Counted from the stretch's first letter, positions 6,587-12,590 are shown. The stretch is DNA of 12,814 bases from Phycisphaeraceae bacterium (GCA_009827205.1 WUAK01000049.1:1-12814); one strand, 5' to 3'. Made by a program: numbers and translations. Notes: a model not told the origin generated them from the letters alone.

Positions 6587-8269
6587 ATGAGCACCTATTA
6601 CATCACCACACCGATCTACTACGTCAACGACAGGCCCCACATAGGGCACTGCTACACAACCCTCCTCGCAGACGTCGCGGCTCGCTTCCAGAGGCTCCGC
6701 CACGGCTCGCCCGATGATGTCTTCTTCCTCACCGGTACGGACGAGCACGCTGAGAAGGTCGTTCAGTCGGCCTCAGACAACGGGATGAGCCCGATCCAGT
6801 GGGCCGACCGCAACGCTGACGAATTCCGCAAGGCGTTCGGGGCGATGGATTTCACCAACGACGACTTTGTGCGCACGACCGAGGATCGTCACAAGACAAA
6901 GGCATCCGCATATATCCAGCAGCTTGTCGACTCGGGCGACATCGAGCTTGGTGATTACGAGGGCTGGTGGGACGCTTCGCAGGAGGAGTACGTCCCGGAG
7001 AACACGGCTCGCGAGCATGATTACAAGTCGCCCGTGACGGGCCGCGAACTCGAGAAGCGGACCGAGCAGAACTACTTCTTCAGGCTCGACAAGTACGAGA
7101 GCTGGCTCAGGGAGCAGATCGAGAGCGACACGATCCGGGTGCTGCCAGGTGCTCGAAAGAACGAGGTGCTTGGGCGAATCCGTCAGGGGCTGCAGAAGGT
7201 GCCCGTCTCTCGGAAAATCAAAGAGGGTGACACGGACTGGGGCATCCGCATGCCCAACGACCCGGAGCACAGGATCTATGTGTGGATCGAGGCGCTCTGC
7301 AACTACCTGACCACCGTTGACACTGACGAGCGTGAGCGGTTCTGGCCTGCGGATGTCCACGTGATGGCCAAGGACATTCTCTGGTTCCACGCGGTGATCT
7401 GGCCCGCGATGCTCAAGGCGCTGGATCGGCCGGCGCCAAAGACTGTGTACGCGCACGCGTATTGGATCCGCGAAGGCCGGAAGATGTCAAAGAGCCTCGG
7501 GAACTTCATCGAGATCGAGCTTCTCGAGGCTTACTGCAAGAAGTACTCGACCGACGCGGTGCGCTGGTATCTGCTCACGCAGGGGCCGCTGGGCGCCAAC
7601 GACGCGGACTTTGCGCACGAGCATTTCGTTGAGATGTACAACGCGGACCTGGCCAACAGTGTGGGCAACTCGATGAGCCGGGTCGGGAACATGATCGACA
7701 AGTACCTGGGCGGCGAGCTGACGATGCTCTGCAACGGCGAGTTCGGATTCCCCGGGGGCTCGGCGCTGCAGACGGCTCGCACGGCACTGGCCAATGCGGG
7801 CAAGCCGGTCGACGACCCAGACAGGACGTTTCACTTCCCGGAGATCACCAAGGCAGCGGTCGAGCGCGCGATCGCATCGGCGGACGCGTTCGAGGTCGAT
7901 GAGATGGCGCGCCAGGGGCTTGCGGTCGTGCGGGCGGTCGACGAGTTCATCAGCTACGCGGCGCCCTTTACGCTCGCCAAGCAGCTGGACGAGCTCGAGG
8001 ACGGGACGCACGCGCTGGCGACGATCCTCTATAGCTGCGCCGAGTCGCTGCGTATCGCGAGCTTGCTGCTGGCGCCGGCGATGCCGACCAAGATGGGCGA
8101 GTTGTGGGCGCGTTGGGGCTGTGCGCCGAGTGCCGGGGTGCCCCTCGCGGATCTCGCCGAGTTCGGCGGAGCGCACAAGCTCAAGAAGGGTCAGAGGATC
8201 ACGAAGGGTGATGCACTCTTCATGCGCGCAGACGTGAAAGAGGAGCCGCCGGTGGCGAGCACGGATTGA
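6587..8269 (+). CDS. metG: Methionyl-tRNA synthetase
   Basis: This 560-residue class I aminoacyl-tRNA synthetase charges tRNA(Met) with methionine in the cytosol, using ATP. The N-terminal signature is TTPIYYVNDRPHIGH, with HIGH at residues 18-21. The KMSKS loop is GRKMSKSLGNF (KMSKS 299-303), and VWIEALCNYL lies in the catalytic fold before it. The connective region (about 124-165), which carries zinc knuckles in many MetRS, has the aligned YEGWW...YFFRL flanks but no cysteines, so this is a zinc-free type. The helical anticodon-binding domain follows (about 325-530). There is no C-terminal EMAPII/Arc1p-like tRNA-binding domain, which longer MetRS (about 670 residues) have. ATG 6587 lacks a clear RBS, but the N-terminus begins exactly at the expected MSxYYITTPIYYVN motif. 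It overlaps the HAD gene by one base. Confidence 0.97.
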   Translation: MSTYYITTPIYYVNDRPHIGHCYTTLLADVAARFQRLRHGSPDDVFFLTGTDEHAEKVVQSASDNGMSPIQWADRNADEFRKAFGAMDFTNDDFVRTTEDRHKTKASAYIQQLVDSGDIELGDYEGWWDASQEEYVPENTAREHDYKSPVTGRELEKRTEQNYFFRLDKYESWLREQIESDTIRVLPGARKNEVLGRIRQGLQKVPVSRKIKEGDTDWGIRMPNDPEHRIYVWIEALCNYLTTVDTDERERFWPADVHVMAKDILWFHAVIWPAMLKALDRPAPKTVYAHAYWIREGRKMSKSLGNFIEIELLEAYCKKYSTDAVRWYLLTQGPLGANDADFAHEHFVEMYNADLANSVGNSMSRVGNMIDKYLGGELTMLCNGEFGFPGGSALQTARTALANAGKPVDDPDRTFHFPEITKAAVERAIASADAFEVDEMARQGLAVVRAVDEFISYAAPFTLAKQLDELEDGTHALATILYSCAESLRIASLLLAPAMPTKMGELWARWGCAPSAGVPLADLAEFGGAHKLKKGQRITKGDALFMRADVKEEPPVASTD

Positions 8270-8931
8270 TGCTCGACTGCGATCTGATCATCTTTGATTG
8301 CGACGGCGTGCTCGTTGACACTGAGCCTGTGACGAACCGGTTGCTCGCCGAGTGCCTGACGGAGATCGGCTGGTCGGTGACGACCGAGGAATCGATCGAG
8401 CGTTTTAAGGGTCGCGACCTGAACGTGATCCGCGCGGAGGCGGAGGCTGTCGTCGGGCGTGAGCTTCCTGATTTCCTGCCGACGTACCGCGCGCGGATGT
8501 TCGAGGCCTTTGAGCGAGAGTCTGTGGATGTAGTTGAGGGCGCTATGGAGCTGCTCAATGTGCTTGATGAGACTGGGTCTCATCTGCGGTGTGTTGCATC
8601 GAACGGGCCGCAGAACAAGATGGTCGCGTCGCTGACGAGCGCGGGTCTGATCGGGCGATTCGATCACGAGGGTGAGGCGAGGATTTACAGCGCGTACGAC
8701 ATCAAGGTCTGGAAACCCGAGCCCGATTTGTTTCTGCACGCGGCGCAGGAGATGGGTGTTTCGCCCGAGTCATGCGTGGTGATCGAGGACTCGGCGAGCG
8801 GCGTCGAGGCGGCGCAGCGGGCGGGCATGCGGGTCGTGGGGCTTGCTGGGCTGACGCCCGCTGACAAGCTGTCGGAGGCGACGCACGTGATTGAGAGCAT
8901 GCACGAGTTATTGGGTGCTCTGGGTGTCTGA
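8269..8931 (+). CDS. HAD-superfamily phosphatase, YieH (6-phosphogluconate phosphatase)-like
   Basis: This 220-residue protein is a haloacid dehalogenase-fold hydrolase of the beta-phosphoglucomutase-like subfamily. Motif I is FDCDGVLVDTE (nucleophile D10, acid/base D12). The helical cap follows at about 16-85. Motif II is VASNGPQNKM (S111), motif III K149 in VWKPEPDLF, and motif IV VVIEDSASGV (E173, D174). The RFKG, SNGPQNKM and YDI-x-x-WKPEPDLF-x-HAA stretches recall E. coli YieH, a 6-phosphogluconate phosphatase, more than Gph or PgmB. Substrate remains inference, because HAD phosphatases are often promiscuous. The start is ATG 8269, sharing one base with the metG stop (TGATG); a TTG at 8266 is a less likely alternative. 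Translational coupling to metG is expected, although no metabolic link between the two is obvious. Confidence 0.9.
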   Translation: MLDCDLIIFDCDGVLVDTEPVTNRLLAECLTEIGWSVTTEESIERFKGRDLNVIRAEAEAVVGRELPDFLPTYRARMFEAFERESVDVVEGAMELLNVLDETGSHLRCVASNGPQNKMVASLTSAGLIGRFDHEGEARIYSAYDIKVWKPEPDLFLHAAQEMGVSPESCVVIEDSASGVEAAQRAGMRVVGLAGLTPADKLSEATHVIESMHELLGALGV

Positions 8932-8954
8932 AAGAAGCGGTCCCCGGCTGCCGA

Positions 8955-8960
8955 TATAGT
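8955..8960 (+). promoter_or_regulatory. Possible -10 element of the ferredoxin promoter
   Basis: TATAGT matches 5 of 6 bases of the TATAAT consensus. It lies in the 76-bp gap after the HAD gene and would start transcription near 8967, exactly at the 5' edge of the hairpin at 8968-8991. No convincing -35 element was seen. Confidence 0.4.
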
Positions 8961-8967
8961 GTCGGTG

Positions 8968-8991
8968 CACCCGTCGCGTGACGCACGGGTG
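8968..8991 (+). other. Stem-loop in the ferredoxin 5' leader
   Basis: CACCCGT (8968-8974) pairs with ACGGGTG (8985-8991), and the inner GCG (8976-8978) pairs with CGC (8982-8984) around a TGA loop, with C8975 bulged. It ends just before the GGAG ribosome binding site (8997-9000). It could be an RNA 5' stabiliser, a regulatory structure or an operator, and it could also terminate read-through from the HAD gene. Confidence 0.5.
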
Positions 8992-9007
8992 TGATTGGAG
9001 CTTTCGT

Positions 9008-9271
9008 ATGTCACACTACATCGGCGAAACCTGCATCGGAACCAAGGACACGGCCTGCGTCGAGGTCTGCCCCGTTGACTGCATCCACCCGACCAAGGAC
9101 GAGGACGACTTCGAGGAGCACGACCAGCTCTTCATCGACCCGGATACCTGCATCGACTGCGGCCTGTGCGTCGATGAGTGCCCCGTCAAGGCGATCTACC
9201 CTGAGGAAGATCTGCCGGAAGAATGGAATAAGTACATCCAGATCAACATCGATTACTACGCGAACAAGTAA
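9008..9271 (+). CDS. 7Fe-type ferredoxin ([3Fe-4S][4Fe-4S])
   Basis: This 87-residue soluble electron carrier is of the bacterial seven-iron ferredoxin type, which passes electrons between redox enzymes in the cytosol. The cysteine pattern is C9-x7-C17-x3-C21-P-x2-C25, then C48-x2-C51-x2-C54-x3-C58-P. By analogy with Azotobacter FdI, C9, C17 and C58 would hold a [3Fe-4S] cluster, and C21, C48, C51 and C54 a [4Fe-4S] cluster. C25 would be extra, and the free C11 equivalent of FdI is a glycine here. The protein is very acidic. The start is ATG 9008, with GGAG 7 bases upstream; an in-frame ATG at 8978 lies inside the leader hairpin and is rejected. The gene stands alone, between a leader stem-loop and a strong terminator. 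The redox partner is unknown. Confidence 0.95.
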   Translation: MSHYIGETCIGTKDTACVEVCPVDCIHPTKDEDDFEEHDQLFIDPDTCIDCGLCVDECPVKAIYPEEDLPEEWNKYIQINIDYYANK

Positions 9272-9306
9272 GACCACAGTCTGACGCTCATGGGTATTGA
9301 AAGAGA

Positions 9307-9334
9307 AAGACCTCTCCCGGTTGGGAGAGGTCTT
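9307..9334. terminator. Strong bidirectional terminator between convergent genes
   Basis: A perfect 12-bp stem (9307-9318 with 9323-9334) closes a 4-base GGTT loop. The plus strand continues TTGTTATG beyond the stem, and the minus strand continues TCTCTTTC, so it can serve both the ferredoxin gene and the convergent gene ending at 9371. Confidence 0.85.
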
Positions 9335-9370
9335 GTTATGTGCACTGGTTTGGTGGGATGACCCGCGGGC

Positions 9371-9946
9371 TTACGCGGCCTTCTTGCGTTTGTGCGTGAT
9401 GCCCTCGCGTGTGCGGACATTGGCTGGCGTGTCGGGCTTCTCGGTCCAGTCGTCGACGCCGGGCAGGTTGAGTTCGCTTGAGAGGGTCTTTCGGTAGCCC
9501 AGCAGGCGGACGACCTCGAGGACATCGGTCCAGTTGGGGTAGTGCTTGTTGTTGGCTGCCTTGAAGGTCTCGATCGCCTTGAGGAAGAGGAACTGCTCGG
9601 CGTTCATCTCGCCTTCCTCGGCTGCCTTGACGAAGTCGGTGAGTCGTCGGCCCGGGCCTCGCCTGCGTTCGAGCCCTGAGGCGCGGGTGTCCACGACGCT
9701 CTTGCGTCGGTCTGGGCCTTGGTATCGCTGCTCGGTCTCGGCGAGCCTCGGTCCCTTGGGTTCGTTCTCTGACGCGCTCGGGGTGTTCTCGCCCATGGCG
9801 AGCAGTTCGTCGAGCTCGCTGGCGTAGTCGTCGTCGAGTTGGTCGTCGCTATCGGCGCGCTCGCCCGATTCGAGGCGCTCGATGGCCTCCTCGTCGAGGT
9901 GCTCGTCGAAGCTGTCAAAGTCGTTCTGCGCGTTGCGGTTGCCCAT
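9371..9946 (-). CDS. Hypothetical protein, acidic N-terminal half and basic C-terminal end
   Basis: This is a 191-residue protein with no signal peptide or membrane span. Residues 1-65 are strongly acidic and probably disordered (runs such as DEHLDEEAIERLESGE and DDQLDDD). Residues 78-101 carry repeated Arg motifs, DRRKS and ERRRGPGRR. Residues about 104-160 look like a folded helical domain (FVKAAEEGEMNAEQFLFLKA, then YPNWTDVLEVVRLLGYRKT). The end is basic (HKRKKAA). The charge layout suggests binding to nucleic acid or to a basic partner, but I recognise no family. The start is ATG 9946, with GGGAG about 9 bases upstream; an in-frame start at 9988 would lie ahead of the Shine-Dalgarno site. 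It follows the Asp-rich protein gene after 55 bp and is probably in the same operon. Confidence 0.8.
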   Translation of the reverse strand: MGNRNAQNDFDSFDEHLDEEAIERLESGERADSDDQLDDDYASELDELLAMGENTPSASENEPKGPRLAETEQRYQGPDRRKSVVDTRASGLERRRGPGRRLTDFVKAAEEGEMNAEQFLFLKAIETFKAANNKHYPNWTDVLEVVRLLGYRKTLSSELNLPGVDDWTEKPDTPANVRTREGITHKRKKAA

Positions 9947-10001
9947 CTGCCAGCTCTCCCTACGGAGCCGGCGGGCGAGAGTCACCAAGTCGGCTCACGG
10001 A

Positions 10002-10247
10002 TCAGAGGTCGTCGTCATCCTCATCATCGTCGTAGTCTTCGTTGGCGCTCGGTTCGTCGTCGAAATCGTCGTCGTAGTCCTCGTCGTAGTCATCATCGTC
10101 GTCGTAGAAGTCGACGCCGTCGTCGTCGTCATCATCGTCATAGTCGCCCATGACAGGCTGAGGCCCGAGAACATCATTCTGCTCTTGTTCCGGGTCGAGA
10201 ACGAGCAGGTCCGTGTCGCTATCGGTTTGTGGGTTCATGAGCAGCAT
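10002..10247 (-). CDS. Small protein with an aspartate-rich tail
   Basis: This is an 81-residue protein starting at ATG 10247, with GGAG 9 bases upstream. A second in-frame ATG at 10238 is possible. Residues 1-32 are ordinary polar sequence (MNPQTDSDTDLLVLDPEQEQ). Residues 33-81 are an extreme acidic tail: by my count 29 Asp and 4 Glu in 49 residues, punctuated by 5 Tyr and 2 Phe (units such as DYDDDDDDD, FYDDDDD, DEDYDDDF). There is no membrane span or signal peptide. Such tails occur in histone chaperones, DNA mimics, metal-binding proteins and the RNA polymerase delta subunit, but no homology is claimed. The gene heads a probable two-gene unit with the 191-residue protein. The coding DNA is a GAC/GAT triplet tract, so length variation by slippage is plausible. 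Confidence 0.75.
   Translation of the reverse strand: MLLMNPQTDSDTDLLVLDPEQEQNDVLGPQPVMGDYDDDDDDDGVDFYDDDDDYDEDYDDDFDDEPSANEDYDDDEDDDDL
10007..10141. repeat. Imperfect GTC/ATC triplet tract
   Basis: The plus strand is dominated by GTC, ATC and TCC/TCG triplets that encode the Asp-rich tail on the minus strand. It is imperfect, alternating GAC and GAT codons and interrupted by Tyr, Phe and Glu codons, so it reads as a coding low-complexity tract rather than a pure microsatellite. Confidence 0.7.
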
Positions 10248-10300
10248 GGTCAAGGTCTCCGCGGGGGCGTCCTTATAACGGGTGGACGTGCAACGGCGGT

Positions 10301-10328
10301 AGGGTAACGCGATCTCGGGCGTCGTCAA
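10301..10328 (-). promoter_or_regulatory. Candidate promoter for the Asp-rich protein operon
   Basis: On the minus strand TTGACG (10328-10323, 5 of 6 to the -35 consensus) is followed after 16 bases by TACCCT (10306-10301), a weak -10. This lies about 54 bp before ATG 10247 in the divergent intergenic region 10248-10389. Confidence 0.35.
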
Positions 10329-10351
10329 CGTGTTTCTGTGATGTCGTGTCT

Positions 10352-10367
10352 CACGCCCGGGGGCGTG
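10352..10367. promoter_or_regulatory. Perfect inverted repeat in the divergent promoter region
   Basis: CACGCCC (10352-10358) and GGGCGTG (10361-10367) form a perfect 7-bp inverted repeat with a 2-base spacer. It lies about 12 bp upstream of a TACAAT -10-like element (10380-10385) and between two divergently transcribed genes. Its size, symmetry and position suit a dimeric repressor or activator site. A G/C palindrome could arise by chance in this DNA. Confidence 0.4.
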
Positions 10368-10389
10368 GCGCGCCGACGGTACAATCGGC

Positions 10390-10848
10390 GTGCCAGACTC
10401 ACTACCGACAACCCCGGCGAATGAGGTTCCAGGCAGGGACGAGATCCCCTGGAACACGCGCGCGTGCCGACCGCTGGCGGGCGTGGCTGCTCTGGTGGTT
10501 CCGGGGCTTGGCCACGCGCTGCTTGGGCTGCCCAGGCGGGGCGTGATGATCGCGGTGGGTGTTCTCGGATTGATCGCGCTGGGTGTCCTGATCGGTGGGC
10601 TCGACGCTGTGGATTCGCGCGACGACCGGTGGTGGTTCTACGCCCAGGCGCCGGCGGGGCCGGTCGTGTTCGTGATCGATTGGGTTCACCAGTCACTCAG
10701 GGAGGCCGGCGCGGTCGTGCAGGGGCTTGGTCGGATGAACGAGCTTGGGATGCTCTGCATCGCTCTTGCGGGGATGATGAATTTCATCGCAGCGATCGAC
10801 GCGGCGTTCCCACCGATGCGCAGAAGGTCTGAGGGGGCGAAGCTGTGA
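10390..10848 (+). CDS. Small membrane protein, DUF6677-like
   Basis: This 152-residue integral membrane protein has a polar N-terminus (1-27) followed by hydrophobic spans at about 28-46, 51-70, 84-97 and 118-138. It carries a PGLGHALLGLPRRG stretch (38-51), which resembles the PGLGH-x-x-x-G-x-x-x-x-G signature of small membrane proteins. Near the end is NELGMLCIALAGMMNFIAAI, which resembles the C-terminal part of DUF6677 proteins common in planctomycetes. This match is from memory. The function is unknown. The start is taken as GTG 10390, because no in-frame ATG exists before the first membrane span, and no clear Shine-Dalgarno precedes it. The -10-like TACAAT only 4 bases upstream leaves the exact start and promoter uncertain. 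It overlaps the next gene by 4 bases (GTGA), so the two products are probably coupled. Confidence 0.78.
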   Translation: MPDSLPTTPANEVPGRDEIPWNTRACRPLAGVAALVVPGLGHALLGLPRRGVMIAVGVLGLIALGVLIGGLDAVDSRDDRWWFYAQAPAGPVVFVIDWVHQSLREAGAVVQGLGRMNELGMLCIALAGMMNFIAAIDAAFPPMRRRSEGAKL

Positions 10849-11096
10849 TTCCTCTGATCGCTCAGTGGCGCGTCTTTATGGAGCCCATGCCCGCCCACGG
10901 GTACGAGTGGCTCCTGCTTGTTCCGATGGTGTTGCTGCTGTCGCTTGCGTACAAGGCGGTGCGCTGCGAGGACATGGAGCGGTACTGGAAATCGTCGGCG
11001 ATCATGTCACTCGTGGTGATCGGCGTGCTCATGCTCCTGACGTTCGTCGGGTGGGGGCTCGTCGAGCTGATGGCGATGCTCCCGGCGAGCGGATGA
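10845..11096 (+). CDS. Small two-span membrane protein, partner of the DUF6677-like protein
   Basis: This 83-residue protein starts at GTG 10845, overlapping the upstream stop (GTGA), with GAGGGGG (10831-10837) 7 bases ahead. Two membrane helices are visible, at about residues 20-36 (YEWLLLVPMVLLLSLAY) and 51-72 (SAIMSLVVIGVLMLLTFVGW). A charged loop, KAVRCEDMERYWKSS, lies between them. It has no known catalytic motif, and I do not recognise a named family. Tight overlap with the preceding membrane gene suggests the two proteins act together or form a complex in the membrane. The stop codon is separated by only 4 bp from the stop of the convergent terminase gene. Confidence 0.78.
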   Translation: MIPLIAQWRVFMEPMPAHGYEWLLLVPMVLLLSLAYKAVRCEDMERYWKSSAIMSLVVIGVLMLLTFVGWGLVELMAMLPASG

Positions 11097-11100
11097 TTGA

Positions 11101-12540
11101 TTATCGCGGTGTGTAGCGCGAGGCGCTGGCCTTGTGCGGGTTATCCAGATTGATGATCATGTAGCGCAGCGCATCGGCGGCGTGGTCCGGGCCGTCTTTG
11201 ACTGGGTCCATCGTGACGGGGTTGTCGGGCGGGTAGTGGTACTGCTGGAGCGCCTCGATCAGGTGCGTGCACCGGTTGTGGATGAAGAGCGTAGGGTCAC
11301 CCGAGGCTGGTTTGAGTCTTGCGCTGACCAGCGCGATGCCTTCCGCGATGCGGGATGGGCGTGCTTTGACCGTGAGGCCGTGCTGTGTGAGGACAGCGAT
11401 GTCGCTCTTTCCGGTCTGCCCGGAGCGTTGTCGTCCGGCGGGGTCGACTCCGACCCAAACCGGTATTTGGTCGCTGTCGGCGAGTGCCTTTGCGTGAGAT
11501 TCGAGGACGACCTCTTTGACGACGCGTTCGCGGGTGATCGTGACGACCCCGGTGATCGAGACGCTGGCCCACAGGATGACGGTTGGCGCGCGGAAGCCGA
11601 AGTCCATGCCGGCGATGAGAGTTGAGCCGGCGATCTCCGGGTCGGCGTGCACCACGTGGAGCTTTGGGTCGAAGTCCGGGTAGACGCAGTCGGATCGTCT
11701 TGGTTCGAGGCAGAGCATCTCGGCGTTCCATACGGGGAGTGAGACGCGCCGCTTCATCGAGAGCGCATCACCCACCACGATATGACCGGGCTCTTTGCGT
11801 TGCTTCGCGCTGCCGTCACACTCGGGGAGCAGCGGGCAATTGTCGGCGTGTTCGCTTGTGCACTCGTGCTCGTCGCTGCAATGCTCGAGGACATCGACAA
11901 CTCCCCATTTGAAGAGTGCGCGTGAGTTATCTTCCGCGTCTTTGACGAGTCGTGACATCATGCCGAAGGGCTGGTGCATTGTTGAGAGGCACTCGATCGA
12001 ACCCGGGACATGGATGTTGCCGCACTGCGCGGACCTGGTGACGAGCTGGGCGGCTTCCCAGATTTTTTTGTCGAAGAGATCGACCTCATCGCATCGGAGT
12101 TTCTGAACGCGCGTTCCTCTGACGGATGCCTGGCTGGCGGCGAGCAGCTCGACACGCGATCCGGTTGTGAGGCGCAGGCGCTTGTCGGTCATTCGGCCTT
12201 CGACCAGAGGAGCGAAGGGCTGGCGCGCGAAGAGGCTTCGCAGATGCTCGTGCATACGTGAGGCCTGCTCGAGGCTGCCTGCGAGGATGCGGATCTCGAT
12301 GCCGGGCTTGAACGCGAGATCAAGCCCGGTGGCGAGTGCTCCGAGGAAGGTCTTGCCTCCACCCCGGTTGGCCCAGACGAGCGCATCGCGCGGCTTTCGG
12401 TCTTCGAAAAACGCATGGCAGAGGTAGTCGAATGGTGCGCTGTTGCCATCGATGATGGGTGCGCGTGGGATGGTAATGGACAACGTGTCCGCGAGCCACG
12501 CGTGCAGCTCGTCGGGCGTGTCGGGTACGGAATCGAACAA
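11101..12540 (-). CDS. Phage-type terminase large subunit (packaging ATPase/nuclease)
   Basis: Terminases thread phage DNA into the prohead by ATP hydrolysis and cut it with an RNase H-like nuclease. In the 479-residue product the ATPase half has Walker A RGGGKT (residues 59-64), Walker B LRCDE (148-152, catalytic E152) and a coupling motif LSTMH (185-189). A four-cysteine cluster (C221, C227, C235, C241; CPLLPEC) suggests a zinc knuckle between domains. The nuclease half has acidic residues at D313 (GMDFGF), D366 (VGVDPAG) and D452/D456 (GPDHAADALRYM). All catalytic motifs look intact. The start is taken as TTG 12540, because GGGAG lies 7 bases upstream and the upstream gene ends at 12591. 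An in-frame ATG at 12711 would overlap that gene with Arg/Thr-rich filler. No other phage structural gene is visible in the window. Confidence 0.9.
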   Translation of the reverse strand: MFDSVPDTPDELHAWLADTLSITIPRAPIIDGNSAPFDYLCHAFFEDRKPRDALVWANRGGGKTFLGALATGLDLAFKPGIEIRILAGSLEQASRMHEHLRSLFARQPFAPLVEGRMTDKRLRLTTGSRVELLAASQASVRGTRVQKLRCDEVDLFDKKIWEAAQLVTRSAQCGNIHVPGSIECLSTMHQPFGMMSRLVKDAEDNSRALFKWGVVDVLEHCSDEHECTSEHADNCPLLPECDGSAKQRKEPGHIVVGDALSMKRRVSLPVWNAEMLCLEPRRSDCVYPDFDPKLHVVHADPEIAGSTLIAGMDFGFRAPTVILWASVSITGVVTITRERVVKEVVLESHAKALADSDQIPVWVGVDPAGRQRSGQTGKSDIAVLTQHGLTVKARPSRIAEGIALVSARLKPASGDPTLFIHNRCTHLIEALQQYHYPPDNPVTMDPVKDGPDHAADALRYMIINLDNPHKASASRYTPR

Positions 12541-12547
12541 ACAATTG

Positions 12548-12552
12548 CTCCC
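12548..12552 (-). promoter_or_regulatory. Ribosome binding site deciding a TTG start for the terminase gene
   Basis: GGGAG on the minus strand, 7 bases before TTG 12540. It supports the shorter protein over one starting at ATG 12711, which would overlap the upstream gene by 121 bp. Confidence 0.6.
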
Positions 12553-12590
12553 GGTGGGGGAGGCGTTTCGGCGGTTTAAGAAAGTGCTTG

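Noticed and set aside
6445..6594. N-terminal extension of the sigma factor from position 6594
   Set aside because: It would cross the divergent metG start and adds 50 residues not found in ECF sigma factors. ATG 6444 has AGGAG 6 bases upstream.
6773..7456. Minus-strand frame of 227 codons inside metG
   Set aside because: Antisense shadow of metG, whose sense frame has all catalytic motifs.
7487..8176. Minus-strand frame of 229 codons inside the 3' half of metG
   Set aside because: Antisense shadow rich in Arg, with no independent start signal or domain.
9839..10153. Plus-strand open frame with an Arg/His-rich end resembling a basic DNA-binding tail
   Set aside because: Same tract read in another frame. 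The Arg/His runs are an artefact of the triplet repeat, and no start signal is present.
9882..10307. Plus-strand open frame encoding a very hydrophobic Val/Ile-rich protein over the triplet tract
   Set aside because: The poly-Val/Ile stretch is just the complement of the Asp-rich coding tract on the minus strand. It has no RBS and also overlaps the 191-residue gene.
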